A DNA stretch of 5,554 nt from the NCBI GenBank assembly GCA_031258475.1, contig JAIRMS010000002.1, forward strand, positions 1 through 5,554, in the 5' to 3' direction. Positions 5,501 through 5,554 of the stretch are shown here, in pieces (the stretch's first letter is position 1; each line of letters opens with the position of its first letter). The notes under the pieces were generated by a model. It saw only the letters and a list, made by a program, of their open reading frames with translations. It was not told where the DNA came from and searched no databases. A program made the position numbers and the translations under genes. This stretch comes from Holosporaceae bacterium. Lineage in GTDB: Bacteria > Pseudomonadota > Alphaproteobacteria > UBA3830.

Positions 5501-5554
5501 ATGCAACAATTGGCGCACAGGAGACATGATATAACAGATAGGGTATGGTCTCTA
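5501..5554 (+). CDS. IS5-type transposase, N-terminal fragment (cut by window edge)
   Basis: The visible product is MQQLAHRRHDITDRVWSL, still open at the edge. The motif RRH-(D/E)-I-(T/S)-D-x-x-W-x-L is typical of the start of IS5-family transposases, where the residues after it usually lead to a PHLPGR-like segment. GGAG at 5490-5493 is seven bases before the ATG at 5501, which is why I chose it over the in-frame ATG at 5495, which lies one base from that SD. The catalytic core is not in the window. Assignment is from the short N-terminal motif only. Confidence 0.6.
   Translation, partial: MQQLAHRRHDITDRVWSL

Larger units (their letters stand above)
5437..5554 (+). mobile_element. Partial insertion sequence (IS5-like), right edge
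   Basis: Plus-strand unit of promoter, SD and transposase start, running off the window. The outer end is probably near AGGGCTTGTCGTCAG, which begins at 5437 after a TTA; IS5-type elements often use short TNA-like targets. Without the other end the terminal repeat cannot be tested, so the left boundary is approximate. Confidence 0.4.

Overview
The window looks like a piece of a moderately AT-rich alphaproteobacterial chromosome, probably from a host-associated, IS-rich lineage of the Rickettsiales/Holosporales kind. This is an inference from the protein flavour, the tight minus-strand gene packing and IS remnants at both ends; no taxonomic marker proves it. All chromosomal genes lie on the minus strand and read right to left.

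Layout, right to left. At 5437-5554 on the plus strand is the start of an IS5-type insertion sequence: a promoter, a Shine-Dalgarno (SD) site and the first 18 codons of a transposase, cut by the window edge. From 5181 to 5436 there is no convincing gene, only a good sigma70-type promoter (5198-5226, minus) and some hairpins. The promoter leads into tRNA-Val(GAC) at 5105-5179, then accB (biotin carboxyl carrier protein), accC (biotin carboxylase), uppP (undecaprenyl-diphosphatase; ATGA overlap with accC) and a 722-residue 2-oxoacid dehydrogenase E2-like protein. At the left edge (1 to about 207, minus) is the start of a second, unrelated insertion sequence with an IS481-type transposase N-terminus. 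No clear intrinsic terminator interrupts the tRNA-accB-accC-uppP-E2 series, so one transcription unit is plausible.

How the genes relate. AccB and AccC form the biotin carboxylase half of acetyl-CoA carboxylase, the first step of fatty acid synthesis. UppP recycles the undecaprenyl carrier lipid of peptidoglycan synthesis. Both serve envelope building. The last gene is the striking one. Its C-terminal third is a recognisable SucB-type acyltransferase domain with the catalytic His and Asp kept. Its N-terminal lipoyl-like domain aligns without gaps to SucB, but the lipoylated lysine has become serine (ETDK becomes ETPS). The usual E3/E1-binding domain is not visible, and about 325 residues of Ala/Glu/Lys-rich predicted coiled coil sit in its place. 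It cannot work as a normal lipoyl-swinging-arm E2, and it lies away from any E1 or E3 gene in the window. It is the best candidate here for something undescribed, perhaps an E2 cage turned into a structural or scaffold protein.
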